NCBI GenBank assembly: GCA_036557405.1
Contig: DATBHO010000121.1
Span: 1-48,312 of the forward strand
Origin: TA-21 sp036557405
GTDB taxonomy: Archaea > Thermoproteota > Nitrososphaeria > Nitrososphaerales > Nitrososphaeraceae
Direction: 5' to 3'
Length of the DNA: 48,312 nucleotides
The notes below the pieces were generated by a model. The model was not told the DNA's origin. It did no database searches and saw only the letters and a list, made by a program, of their open reading frames with translations. Within the stretch, counting starts at the first letter, position 1, and every line of letters begins with the position of its first letter. A program made the position numbers and the translations under genes. This document shows positions 35,540 to 44,674 of the stretch, piece by piece.

Positions 35540-36685
35540 TTATGTTGAAATAGATCTTAAGTATGGATCAGGAGTATAGAATGATCCATTTTTTTCTTGC
35601 AAATCGTTCAAAGTATTTACAATTTTTTCATAACCAAACTCTTTTCCAATGTCAAAGAGGTCTTTTTTAATGCCCATTCCAAGTCTCATAGCTATTTCAA
35701 AATCCTCTTTCGTGCAGACATTATTGGAAATTAGCCATGCAGCATTATTTATCGCAACTGATAGAATCCTAATTGGATCATATTGGTTAGCTTGTTCTTC
35801 AGAAAGTGGAATCCTTTCATAAGTTTTGTCTCCATATGAATAGAAACCGTCACCTGATTTTTTACCATATTTTCCTGATGAAAACAACTGTTCTATTTTA
35901 GGATGGGGATTGACTACTTTCTTATCACGTGAGTACATTTCAACAGTTGCTTTGTGTATTACGTCAAGACCAGTATAATCTGCCAATTCAAATATACCCA
36001 TTGGTAGAAACATTTTGAATTTCACAGCTGAGTCTATTTGTGTCATACTCTTACCGTCACCTTCTAAACAGTATGCCGCCTCATGGACTAACGGTATGAA
36101 AATTCTATTTACAATAAATCCAGGGACATCCTTGTTACATAAAATAGGATCTTTTCCTAGAGATTTTACAAAATTGATTCCAAGGTCAACAATTGATTTG
36201 TCAGTTCTCGTTCCCGGTATAACCTCCACTAATTTCATTAATTGGGGTGGATTAAAAAAGTGCAATCCTATAAATCTGTCAGGTCTATCAGATAGTTGAG
36301 ATATTTCGCTAATTGGTAAAGTGCTTGTATTCGACGAATAAATTGTCTTTTCATTAGCAAATTGATCCACCTCGGAATAAACCTTCTTCTTGAGATTAAG
36401 GTCTTCTGGAACGGCTTCAATAAGCAAATCAGTGTTAACTAATGCATCTTTCAGATCGATTATGGGTTTAATTCTGTAATAAATCTTGTCTGATTCTTGC
36501 TTGTTTATCTTATTTTTTTCAACCAATTTATCTAATGACCATCTTATTTTATTCATTGCATTTTCCAAGAATCTTTCTTCTATGTCACGTAATATTACAT
36601 CATAGCCATTCATTGCAGAAATCTGTGCTATGCCATGGCCCATTATTCCGGAGCCCAAAACAGTGATATCATTTATCTTTGGCAA
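35540..36685 (-). CDS. 3-hydroxyacyl-CoA dehydrogenase (3-hydroxybutyryl-CoA type)
   Basis: This is a 381-residue enzyme. NAD binds at ITVLGSGIMGHGIAQISA. The catalytic region is FIGLHFFNPPQLMKLVEV (His) and the C-terminal domain contains VPGFIVNRIFIPLVHEA. It lacks an enoyl-CoA hydratase domain but has an extra helical C-terminal repeat (LSVAINNAAWLISNN). It oxidises (S)-3-hydroxybutyryl-CoA to acetoacetyl-CoA, a late step of the 3-hydroxypropionate/4-hydroxybutyrate cycle in thaumarchaea. The role is inferred by family. The start is TTG. Confidence 0.88.
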   Translation of the reverse strand: MPKINDITVLGSGIMGHGIAQISAMNGYDVILRDIEERFLENAMNKIRWSLDKLVEKNKINKQESDKIYYRIKPIIDLKDALVNTDLLIEAVPEDLNLKKKVYSEVDQFANEKTIYSSNTSTLPISEISQLSDRPDRFIGLHFFNPPQLMKLVEVIPGTRTDKSIVDLGINFVKSLGKDPILCNKDVPGFIVNRIFIPLVHEAAYCLEGDGKSMTQIDSAVKFKMFLPMGIFELADYTGLDVIHKATVEMYSRDKKVVNPHPKIEQLFSSGKYGKKSGDGFYSYGDKTYERIPLSEEQANQYDPIRILSVAINNAAWLISNNVCTKEDFEIAMRLGMGIKKDLFDIGKEFGYEKIVNTLNDLQEKNGSFYTPDPYLRSIST

Positions 36686-36799
36686 CAGTAATATTCCCCA
36701 AATTCATTATTTTTAATGTTACGATTTTGAATCAAAATAAAAATGACTGAAATTCTCGAAACCGTTTTATTGATAATTTGTATCATGAATTAATTATAG

Positions 36800-37342
36800 T
36801 TGATACGCGCATTTGCATTATTGTTAAATCAGGATGATCCGAGGAAGTGCACTGCATTGAAAATGATCAAATTTGCCACTGTTATACCTACCAGAACCAT
36901 ACAACATAACATGCTAGTCTTAAATCCCTTTGCAAATGAAGTAGTTTGCAAAAACGATAAAACTTTGGTTGATTCCGTATGTGTGATTGACTGCTCATGG
37001 AATAAGGCCCACGCAGTCTTAACAAATTACAAATTTTTGAGAAAAGGAGTTGTTCGAAGAATCCCTGCCTTGCTGGCAGGAAATCCAGTAAACTATGCGA
37101 GGCTTGGTAGACTATCCAGCGTCGAATCTCTATCTGCATGCTATTACGTACTTGGAGAAAAGAAATTTGCCTTAAGATTGCTTGATAAATTCAAGTGGGG
37201 TCATACATTTCTAGATTTAAATCATGATGCTTTAGAGGAGTACTCTGCTGCTGACAATAAAAGTGACGTAATGAAAATCGAATTTGAATATTTTGGTAAC
37301 AGAATTTTGAATAACAATGTTCAATCTGAATTGTCATTGTAA
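36800..37342 (+). CDS. tsr3: Tsr3-like rRNA aminocarboxypropyltransferase
   Basis: This 180-residue protein follows the Tsr3/DUF367 pattern: DDPRKCTALKMIKF near the N-terminus, VCVIDCSWNKAHAVL, RIPALLAGNPVNYARLGRLSSVESLSA and a C-terminal KWGHTFLDLNHDALEEY. Tsr3 transfers the 3-amino-3-carboxypropyl group of SAM to a small-subunit rRNA pseudouridine (eukaryotic 18S), and archaeal homologues act on 16S rRNA. The best start is the TTG at 36800. It is single. Confidence 0.85.
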   Translation: MIRAFALLLNQDDPRKCTALKMIKFATVIPTRTIQHNMLVLNPFANEVVCKNDKTLVDSVCVIDCSWNKAHAVLTNYKFLRKGVVRRIPALLAGNPVNYARLGRLSSVESLSACYYVLGEKKFALRLLDKFKWGHTFLDLNHDALEEYSAADNKSDVMKIEFEYFGNRILNNNVQSELSL

Positions 37343-37452
37343 TTTGTTGACTTTATTATGACTCATATTGTATAGTTCCTATATTTAGTATATCTCCAGA
37401 TTTCAAATGTAGTAATTTTATAAAATTTCAAACGCAAAATTAGTATGTTCTA

Positions 37453-37869
37453 TTATTTACTTGATAGCAACCATTCTGTTATTCTGTCTATATTATCACT
37501 AATTATTGTAACTTTTATAGGCCCAAGGGGCGATTCTTCATAGCGTTCAACCAATGATATCACACCGCTGTAAGCGGCTTGTTTGTTCAAAAAGAACCAA
37601 GAATGATTACCTTTTCTATTCCATTCTAAAAGCCTTCTCAAAACGGATGAAGAGGATTTTGATCTTATGCCAACTCGGATATGATGTAATGAAAGAATTC
37701 CCGTACAAGTTGCTTCCAAAGATCCGGCTTTTTCTATGGGATGACATCCATTGGCAACGTTTAGTATACATTTCCTTACCTTTTCTGGATCTTCAGAAGG
37801 GTTAAGAACAGTTTCTACTTTTAACTCCACATTGTAGTCGTCTTGAAGAGCTTCAGTGTTTCCTACCAA
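37453..37869 (-). CDS. UPF0201-like RNA-binding-domain protein
   Basis: This 138-residue protein matches the archaeal UPF0201 pattern: ELKVETVLNPSEDPEKVRKCILNV, then RRLLEWNRKGNHSWFFLNKQAAYSGVIS as the conserved core. The function is unknown; an RNA-binding role is assumed for this fold. The start is TTG. It follows the UPF0200 gene by 17 bases in the same operon. In some archaea UPF0200 and UPF0201 are fused in one protein, which supports the link. Confidence 0.75.
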   Translation of the reverse strand: MVGNTEALQDDYNVELKVETVLNPSEDPEKVRKCILNVANGCHPIEKAGSLEATCTGILSLHHIRVGIRSKSSSSVLRRLLEWNRKGNHSWFFLNKQAAYSGVISLVERYEESPLGPIKVTIISDNIDRITEWLLSSK

Positions 37870-37886
37870 TTTTTATCACATTGTTT

Positions 37887-38471
37887 TCATCTCTTTGCAA
37901 CTTCCTGAATCCACTTTTGGACCGCAATGAAACTGCGTTTGCACAATTCCGATATTGAAATATCATTGTTTGAAATAGTTTCATCTGCTAGGGCTATAAC
38001 ACTACTTATTCCCACCTCCATCTCTATCTTATCTCGTTTGTCAAATTCATACACATTAGAAGGTACGTCAGAACGTCCTCTTTCTCTAATATGCCTATAT
38101 CTTGTATAAGTTGACCCATGAATAGCTAATAATTTCACAGAACCTATTCGTCTCAGAACTTGTACTTCAGCCATGCTCCTTATGCCATCTACTATCACAG
38201 CACTTAGATGTTTGTCTTCTTTTTTCATTAATTTGATTTTATTGACAACCAAATGTGCGATAGCTTCGGGTCCATTTTTCTTTCGAAGTCTTAACATCAA
38301 TTTTGTAAGATTGTCACTTGTAGGTTCCAATCCATCTATCTCGGCAGCCTCTCTTACTACATCCCCCATAATCAAAAGTGGAATGCCTTTATGTGATAGA
38401 TAATTGGCAACCGTAGTTTTACCAGCTCCAGGCATTCCAGTTAGAGCTACAATCAGAATATCCTTTGACAT
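37887..38471 (-). CDS. UPF0200-like P-loop NTPase
   Basis: This 194-residue kinase-like P-loop protein has Walker A as ALTGMPGAGKTTVANYL and a lid-like segment RYRHIRERGRSDV. It resembles adenylate/dephospho-CoA kinases, and the usual annotation is UPF0200. Its substrate is not established. It lies between the histone gene (34 bases upstream) and UPF0201, all on one strand. Confidence 0.8.
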   Translation of the reverse strand: MSKDILIVALTGMPGAGKTTVANYLSHKGIPLLIMGDVVREAAEIDGLEPTSDNLTKLMLRLRKKNGPEAIAHLVVNKIKLMKKEDKHLSAVIVDGIRSMAEVQVLRRIGSVKLLAIHGSTYTRYRHIRERGRSDVPSNVYEFDKRDKIEMEVGISSVIALADETISNNDISISELCKRSFIAVQKWIQEVAKR

Positions 38472-38505
38472 GATAAAATCAAGTGACGATGATATTTTTC
38501 AATAA

Positions 38506-38736
38506 CTAATGTATTAAGTTTAGCAAATTTTTTGCTGCTAACTGTATATCTTCCACCTTGATTGTTTTTCTTCCGGCGTGGACGCTTAAATCAACTGCTT
38601 GATTAGAAATCTTGGTAGCGATTTCTTCAAGTATCCTTCTTAATTGGTCTGCTGCTTCCTCGCTAACTCTTTCTCCTCCAGATTTTTTTATGATTCTGTA
38701 CATAGCGGCAAGACCCAATTCTGGAAATTCTGCCAT
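38506..38736 (-). CDS. Archaeal histone
   Basis: This 76-residue protein is a complete histone fold: FPELGLAAMYRIIKKSGG (helix 1), VSEEAADQLRRILEEIATKISNQAV (helix 2) and GRKTIKVEDIQLAAKNLL (helix 3), with the helix-3 R-T-I-K-x-D segment. It has no tail, as in HMf-type histones, and it wraps DNA as dimers and larger stacks. A GGTGAT ribosome site lies just before the ATG (38739-38744 on the plus strand). It is first in the UPF0200-UPF0201 operon. Confidence 0.96.
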   Translation of the reverse strand: MAEFPELGLAAMYRIIKKSGGERVSEEAADQLRRILEEIATKISNQAVDLSVHAGRKTIKVEDIQLAAKNLLNLIH

Positions 38737-39208
38737 TTATCACCAAGTATTCGTAATTTGCCTTAAAGTTTTATGTCAAAAAAATCATAGTTTAAAATAA
38801 ATAACTTTACAAAATCTACTAAAGAAATCAACAAACCACATTTTTTCTAGTTAGAATAACATACTCTCCAATTGTTCTAAATCTTAAATTAGATTGTATA
38901 GATGGCAAAAATTATTGCATTTGCTTCTTTTGATATTGCAGGGATAATTTATACTCTCGCGACTATTTAACAGTAAAACTGTAAATGAACCATTACCAGT
39001 TTTAAATAGTGAAGTTACTCAAAGCAATGATAATAATAAATTCATGAATTTAAATTCCTCACTATAATAGATTCTCATAATCATCACTATAATCAATCGC
39101 GTTTTGGGTATGTGGTACCGTGGCACAATTGCAATTGATAGTTAATGCGTTCATAATTGAATAACATAGGTGTAAAATTCTTTTTTCATCCTGCAAGCCT
39201 GAATCATT
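38737..39208. other. Gene-poor stretch between the histone and aldehyde dehydrogenase genes
   Basis: The stretch holds the histone promoter (minus strand) and one possible broken small ORF (38902-39067, separate entry). A short segment near 39108-39130 has self-complementary pieces (GGTACC, CAATTGCAATTG). I see no tRNA or repeat. Confidence 0.35.
38902..39067 (+). pseudogene. Possible small membrane-peptide ORF broken by a +1 frameshift
   Basis: From ATG 38902 a 22-codon frame encodes MAKIIAFASFDIAGIIYTLATI, a likely membrane helix, and stops at 38968. The +1 frame continues as LFNSKTVNEPLPVLNSE... to a stop at 39065. Joining the frames gives a hydrophobic-then-polar peptide of about 54 residues. 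This could be a small gene with a frame break, or chance in AT-rich DNA. No homologue is recognised. Confidence 0.25.
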
Positions 39209-40624
39209 TTATTCAACATGATGTTCATAGACAAGTTTGTCGTAAAATCTGACTGACTTTACATTGACAAATTCAAGCAAACCATATCTTGATAGTTCTC
39301 TCCCAAAACCACTTTGCTTGATCCCACCAAAAGGAACCCTTGGATCAGAGGCTACCATGTTGTTAACAGTTACAATACCGCATTCCATTTCCATTGATAA
39401 TTTCTGTGCTTTTTCCAAATCACGTGTCCAGATGCTACCCCCAAGTCCAAAATCAGAATTATTTGCTGCGCTTATAGCTTCAACTTCATCTTCAACTAAC
39501 ATTATTGGGGCTACAGGACCAAAAGTTTCTTCCTTTGACACTCTCATATTTGAATTAACACTTTTAATTACTGTAGGCTTGTAGAATGCGCCAACACTGC
39601 CGATTCTTTCACCTCCCGTTAATACCTCTCCACCAAGATCTATCGCATCCTTCACCAATGAATCAATATTCTCTAGACTCTTCACACTAGAAAGTGGTCC
39701 TATGTCAGTATCATCTGAGAGAGGATCCCCGACCCTTAATTTTTCGGTTTTTTGAACAAATGATTCTATAAATTCATTTGCTATCTTCTTTGAAACAATG
39801 AATCTTTTTGAAGCAACACAACTTTGCCCACAATTTAGGAATCGACCTTTGATGGCTCCTGAGGCAGCTTTTTCAATATCTGCATCATCCAAAACTATGA
39901 ATGGATCACTTCCTCCAAGTTCCAGCACGCATTTTTTAAGCCTTGACGTAGCACGTTGGGCTACTTTAGCCCCGATTTCAATACTTCCAGTGAAAGTAAC
40001 TCCATCTATGTTGGAGTCAATCAACATCTCTGCAATTTTTGAATTTCCGATAACAGTATTGAATAAACCATCAGGGGCGCCGCTTTTCAGTATTGCTTTC
40101 TCTATTTCTATGCCACACTGCATTGTTGCACTGGCAGGTTTCAAAACTATTGCATTTCCTGCCATTAATGAAGGTGCGGCAAATCGCAATGCCTGCCAGT
40201 AAGGAAAATTCCAGGGCATGATACTTGCAATTACGCCTAGGGGTTGGAAGGTTATCATTGTCTTATTGGCATCACTGTTTAGTGATTCATTATTGAGCAG
40301 TAAATCACCATTGTACGAGTAAAATTCAACGGCCCATGCACACTTTTCTATCTCTGAACGAGATTCTTTAATAGGTTTTCCCATTTCTTGAGACGCAATA
40401 TTAGCGAGGCGTTCCTTATCTTTCCGTAACTGCTCTGCCAATCGAAGTAATATTATCGATCTTTTGCGAATATCACGCTTCCATTCTCTGAATACATCTC
40501 TTGATTTATTGACAATTTTTGCGACTTCATCATTTGTCATGTTTTGATACTCAGATAATATCTCCTCATTGGCGGGATTGATAGTTACAACCTTGTTATT
40601 CATTATCACAGGGTAATTAGTCAA
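39209..40624 (-). CDS. NAD(P)-dependent aldehyde dehydrogenase (succinate-semialdehyde dehydrogenase-like)
   Basis: This is a 471-residue ALDH superfamily enzyme. The oxyanion/substrate region is MPWNFPYWQALRFAAPSLMAGN, the active Glu is in VLELGGSDP and the active Cys in FLNCGQSCVASKRF. The C-terminal PFGGIKQSGFGRELS is typical of the Sad/YneI and GabD subgroup. Succinate semialdehyde is an intermediate of the 4-hydroxybutyrate cycle, but this enzyme would oxidise it to succinate, so a side role or another aldehyde is possible. TTG at 40624 or ATG at 40603 may start it. Confidence 0.85.
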   Translation of the reverse strand: MTNYPVIMNNKVVTINPANEEILSEYQNMTNDEVAKIVNKSRDVFREWKRDIRKRSIILLRLAEQLRKDKERLANIASQEMGKPIKESRSEIEKCAWAVEFYSYNGDLLLNNESLNSDANKTMITFQPLGVIASIMPWNFPYWQALRFAAPSLMAGNAIVLKPASATMQCGIEIEKAILKSGAPDGLFNTVIGNSKIAEMLIDSNIDGVTFTGSIEIGAKVAQRATSRLKKCVLELGGSDPFIVLDDADIEKAASGAIKGRFLNCGQSCVASKRFIVSKKIANEFIESFVQKTEKLRVGDPLSDDTDIGPLSSVKSLENIDSLVKDAIDLGGEVLTGGERIGSVGAFYKPTVIKSVNSNMRVSKEETFGPVAPIMLVEDEVEAISAANNSDFGLGGSIWTRDLEKAQKLSMEMECGIVTVNNMVASDPRVPFGGIKQSGFGRELSRYGLLEFVNVKSVRFYDKLVYEHHVE

Positions 40625-40904
40625 GGAAGCAATTAATATTCATATGCACCCCGAAAAGTAATCTTATAAATCCACGATTGGGATCTTTCTAAAAATCAGG
40701 TATCTAAATAATCAAACTCGCATTTTGTCATTCCTAGTTTTCACTACAAATAGGATAAAGAACCTATATGTTACTAGGCATGAGATTAAAACAATCCAAC
40801 AAAATTCTGTCAGAATGAAAATAAAATAATAGGCCAGCTATTGGAGGGATATATCCTTCTAAATATTGAAAAGTTATAAATTTCTACTAATAAAGTATTA
40901 TTTT

Positions 40905-41800
40905 GTGAACATTGGAATAATTGGAAACGGATTAATGGGATCTGCAATTGCTCATAGATTGTTAGAAAGAGGGTTTAAGGTTTATCTGTATAACAGAACT
41001 AAAAAAAAATCAAATACACTGGTAAAAAGGGGCGCAATCAGAATCGCACATCCCTCAATAATGGGTAAAAAATGTAATTTTGTAATTATCAGTGTCACAG
41101 ATGGTCATGCGGTAAAAGAAATTTTATTTGGTGACAATGGACTGGTTAACTGCCATAATAAACAACTGACTGTTATCGACACTAGTACAGTTTTGCCAGA
41201 GGATTCAATCTATTGTGCCGAACTTGTGAAAAAAAAGGATATGAAATTATTCAGGCTCCAATAATGGGAGGTCCAGACGCAACTAGGAAGGGAGATGTGA
41301 TAAGTATTGTATCTGGTAATAGGAAAGTATCTGAAAAATGTAGAAAGATTCTAACCAACTTCAGCAAAAAAATATTTTATCTAGGTAATCAAGATGGTGT
41401 TGCCAACTACATAAAGCTTGGACTAAATCTTAACATCGCTTTAATTGCGATTTCATTGTCGGAAGCATTAGTATTTGTAAAGAAATCAAATACAGATCCA
41501 TCAATTTTTCTGGAAATTCTAAATTCAACTTATTTTAAGACAGGTCTGAGTGAAATAAAGGGCCCAAAGATGATAAAAGATAATTTTACACCAAAATTCT
41601 ATTTGAAAAATATGCTCAAGGATATACAATTGCTTAATCAGTGTGCAAAAAATAATGGAGCTAGTCTTACGTTTTCATCATTGGCTGAACAATTTTATCG
41701 AATAGCAGCAAATAGAGGTTACTCAGAATTAGACTATACTGCAATATTGAAATTACTTAATGAATTTAATAATCTGAATCGCTCAAATAAAATGAATTAA
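40905..41800 (+). pseudogene. 6PGDH / 3-hydroxyisobutyrate dehydrogenase-family enzyme split by a -1 frameshift at an A8 run
   Basis: The first frame, starting at GTG 40905 (VNIGIIGNGLMGSAIAHRL), encodes the NAD-binding half and the D-T-S-T-V segment. The second frame (from about 41237) continues GYEIIQAPIMGGPDATRKGD, the substrate loop, and the family's helical domain to 41800. The frames meet at GTG AAA AAA AAG G, which contains A AAA AAG in the register of the -1 slippery heptamer. Joined they give about 298 residues, the normal family length. The break may be a sequencing error, a true mutation or a programmed shift. The catalytic Lys lies in the second half (NYIKLGLNLN). Confidence 0.75.
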
Positions 41801-42068
41801 TAGAAATAGCTGCTCAATGTCAAAAACGAAAAGTGTACACAAAGACCATCTTATGATATCACATAAAATGTCATGATTTAATGAGCTAACACTAATGACG
41901 CTCTGGAGTAATCACTACTCTAAATAATAAAGTACCACATTTTCATTAATTTTTTTTCACACATGTAGAATCACTAGGTTTTTATCTTGCTTAGAAGGAA
42001 TTTTAGCTGAGGTTTTCAAATTAGGAAAGAGAAAAGTACTGAGCGAATCTGATCTTAAGGAGCTAGTA

Positions 42069-42326
42069 ATGCCTCAACAGGGTGAGCTACTTGGACGTGT
42101 TATAAAATTAGTTGGAGGAGATAACATTATAGTGAAATGCACGGATGGTAAAGTTAGAACATGTAGAATTAGAGGAAAGATAAAAAGACGTATGTGGATC
42201 AGAGAACATGATCTAGTTCTTATTGCACCATGGGATTTTCAACCTAATAAGGCAGATATAGTTTGGAGATATATTTCTGCTCATGCTGAAAAGCTTCAAA
42301 AAGACGGTTTCCTTGAGGGGATATAG
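42069..42326 (+). CDS. eif1a: Translation initiation factor aIF1A
   Basis: This is an 85-residue OB-fold factor with IIVKCTDGKVRTCRIRGKIKRRMWIREHDLVLIAPWDFQ. It stimulates start-site selection on the small subunit. The ATG at 42069 gives MPQQGELLGRVIK. The same frame upstream (42024-42068) reads GKRKVLSESDLKELV without a stop and resembles the basic N-terminus of archaeal eIF1A, but it has no ATG, GTG or TTG between about 41961 and 42069. The true start may therefore be non-standard or the extension may be unused. Confidence 0.92.
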   Translation: MPQQGELLGRVIKLVGGDNIIVKCTDGKVRTCRIRGKIKRRMWIREHDLVLIAPWDFQPNKADIVWRYISAHAEKLQKDGFLEGI

Positions 42327-42349
42327 GGAAACTTCAGTTGTTCGTCCTA

Positions 42350-43486
42350 TTATTTAGGAAAATTTCCAATTATCTTGCCCGTGAAATCAAGTAAAACGAT
42401 TTCTATCTGTAATTCAGATGGAGAATATTTACTTAGATGATTATACACCTCTTCACATAGAACATCATAAAACATGCTCAATCCACTCTGGTCAATTAAT
42501 TCTCCTACATGTCTTGCAGTATTTGCTAACTTAATCTTTTTAACAAGTTCATTATTTGCTCCACATCTGCTTGCCAACAACGCAAGAAAATTCATATCAA
42601 CATGAGATCCTTTTACATGCGTTTGTTTTATTCCCATTGCCATCTTTGTTAATTTTCCAATAAACCCTATTACGTAAGCTTTCTTTATTTTCTTAATTGC
42701 GCATTGTTTAATGCTAAATCCAATAAAGTCTCCTATTTGAATATAGGCGTGGTCTGCAATTAAGCTTCGAAAAATACCACGTGCAAAATCTTCACTCCTG
42801 CCCCCAGTGGTCATTATAACAGTATCAGAGCCCATTGCTATAGAAACATCAATACTTTGACGAATGGAAGCTGCAAAGGATGCAGTGGAATACGGAATTA
42901 CGATCCCAGAAGTTCCTAAAATTGAGATTCCTCCAATTATTCCCAATCTGGGATTATCAGTTTTCTTCGCAATTTCTTCTCCTTTGGGGACGCTTATTAA
43001 TATGGATAATCCATACTTATTTTTTTGTTGTCTCTCTAAAATCTCATCAATAGCCTGATTTATCATCTTTAGCGGGGTAGGATTAATCGCTGCTTTACCT
43101 ATTTCTAGTCCCAATCCGGGTTTAGTTACCCTTCCAACACCAATCCCCCCATCAATCATGATCTTATTGGATGACTCTAATAATGATACCGTAGACCAGA
43201 TTTCTGCCCCATTAGTAACATCAGGATCGTCTCCTCCATCTTTAATAACAGAAGCAGTAACAGATTTTTCATTTACATATTTTATCCAAGCGATGTCAAT
43301 TACAATGTGCTTATCTTTTGGAAGAGAAACATTTACTTTTGGTAATTTTTCACCGTTTACCAGTGTTGATAGTGCAGCTTTGGTTGCTGCTGCCGCACAA
43401 GTACCAGTTGTATATCCTGTTCTAAGTGATCTTTTCCTACCTACGGGTAGCTCTGTTTCTTTAATGTCATCTACGCTCTGGTACAT
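42350..43486 (-). CDS. cbiD: Cobalt-precorrin-5B C1-methyltransferase CbiD
   Basis: This is a 378-residue anaerobic-pathway corrin methyltransferase. The N-terminal LRTGYTTGTCAAAATKAAL, the KDGGDDPDVTNG block and the TGGRSEDFARG block identify CbiD. It acts on the cobalt form of precorrin-5B. Together with cobJ in this window it shows that the organism makes its own corrinoids. It is monocistronic and convergent with aIF1A. Confidence 0.95.
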   Translation of the reverse strand: MYQSVDDIKETELPVGRKRSLRTGYTTGTCAAAATKAALSTLVNGEKLPKVNVSLPKDKHIVIDIAWIKYVNEKSVTASVIKDGGDDPDVTNGAEIWSTVSLLESSNKIMIDGGIGVGRVTKPGLGLEIGKAAINPTPLKMINQAIDEILERQQKNKYGLSILISVPKGEEIAKKTDNPRLGIIGGISILGTSGIVIPYSTASFAASIRQSIDVSIAMGSDTVIMTTGGRSEDFARGIFRSLIADHAYIQIGDFIGFSIKQCAIKKIKKAYVIGFIGKLTKMAMGIKQTHVKGSHVDMNFLALLASRCGANNELVKKIKLANTARHVGELIDQSGLSMFYDVLCEEVYNHLSKYSPSELQIEIVLLDFTGKIIGNFPK

Positions 43487-43775
43487 AAAGCCACACTATC
43501 TAAGTACATATATTTCTTAATTCAATAATAATAGTATTTCCAGTTGAGAAAGATAAATTTTCAACAAAAGTGAAAAATTAATTCATAACTTTATGTTTCA
43601 CTAGGATTTTAATTTCCTGTTTCTTTTTCTGTTCTTACTTATGTGTTGAAATAGTGAGATGTATTAATTTAAATGCAGATTTGATTTTTTAATAATTATG
43701 GAGGTGCTTAAGTTATTTTAATGTACTTTAGTAGTCAGCAAACCTTAATTTAATATTGTGAGTAGTTGATTTAAG

Positions 43776-44648
43776 TTGTCTTCATTTTCAAAGGCTGGAC
43801 ATCTTGTTTCATTATTGAATAAAAGTGATTTCAAAATTCTAAAGGTATTTGCTTCTTCATTAAAGACTCGTCAATTTCTAAACCTTCCTACTCTGAGTCA
43901 ATACTCAAATTTAAGTCAAAGATTAGTCGAACATCATTTAGAACGACTTGTTAAATCTGGATTAGTTGGCAAAAGCAATATAGGCTTTACATTATTGGTA
44001 ACCGGTTTAGATATATACGTCCTAAAGATTCTTTCCAATAGGAACACAATTACATCTATTGGACCACAAATTGGTATCGGTAAAGAAGCTGAAATTTATT
44101 TGGCTCATGATTCGCAAGAACAAGACAAAATTTTAAAGATGTTCAGACTCGGAAGATCCAGTTTCAAACAAATAAAGAGGAAACGAGATATAAACACAAG
44201 TACTAGCAGTTGGTTACTGTTGAATATCCAAACAGCCAAAAGAGAATATGACATTTTAAACCATCTGAGACACTCCAGTATTTCATTTCCAACTCCTCTG
44301 TATAGATCTTTTCATTGCATTGTTATGGAACCTTTCTACGGAACCAGATTAGCAGATGCTGAAAGTCTTGATGATCCACAATCTGTATTGGAAAAAATAA
44401 TCAACAACGTGAAGATCGCTTATCACAATGGATACATTAACGGTGATCTTAATGAATATAACATTATGGTAAATAATGACAATATTTTTATCCTCGATTG
44501 GCCTCAAGCTATTAAAGTCGATACCATTAATGCTAACGTCGTGCTCATGAGGGATGTAAAAAATATTCTTAAATTTTTTTCAAAGAAATATAAAGTTGAA
44601 AGGGACATTGGAAACACAATTAACGACATTAAAGACATTCAAATCTAA
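43776..44648 (+). CDS. rio2: RIO2-type atypical kinase
   Basis: This is a 290-residue protein. The N-terminal 85 residues form the winged-helix domain typical of Rio2 (LPTLSQYSNLSQRLVEHHLERLVKSGL). The kinase domain has the P-loop-like IGIGKEAEIYLA, the lysine in ILKMFRLG, the catalytic NGDLNEYNIMV and the metal Asp in ILDWPQAIKV. The usual His of HGD is Asn here. Rio2 helps mature the 40S/30S subunit in eukaryotes and archaea. TTG is the start because a stop lies just upstream. Confidence 0.9.
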   Translation: MSSFSKAGHLVSLLNKSDFKILKVFASSLKTRQFLNLPTLSQYSNLSQRLVEHHLERLVKSGLVGKSNIGFTLLVTGLDIYVLKILSNRNTITSIGPQIGIGKEAEIYLAHDSQEQDKILKMFRLGRSSFKQIKRKRDINTSTSSWLLLNIQTAKREYDILNHLRHSSISFPTPLYRSFHCIVMEPFYGTRLADAESLDDPQSVLEKIINNVKIAYHNGYINGDLNEYNIMVNNDNIFILDWPQAIKVDTINANVVLMRDVKNILKFFSKKYKVERDIGNTINDIKDIQI

Positions 44649-44674
44649 TAAATTGGCATCGAATGTTACAAAAA

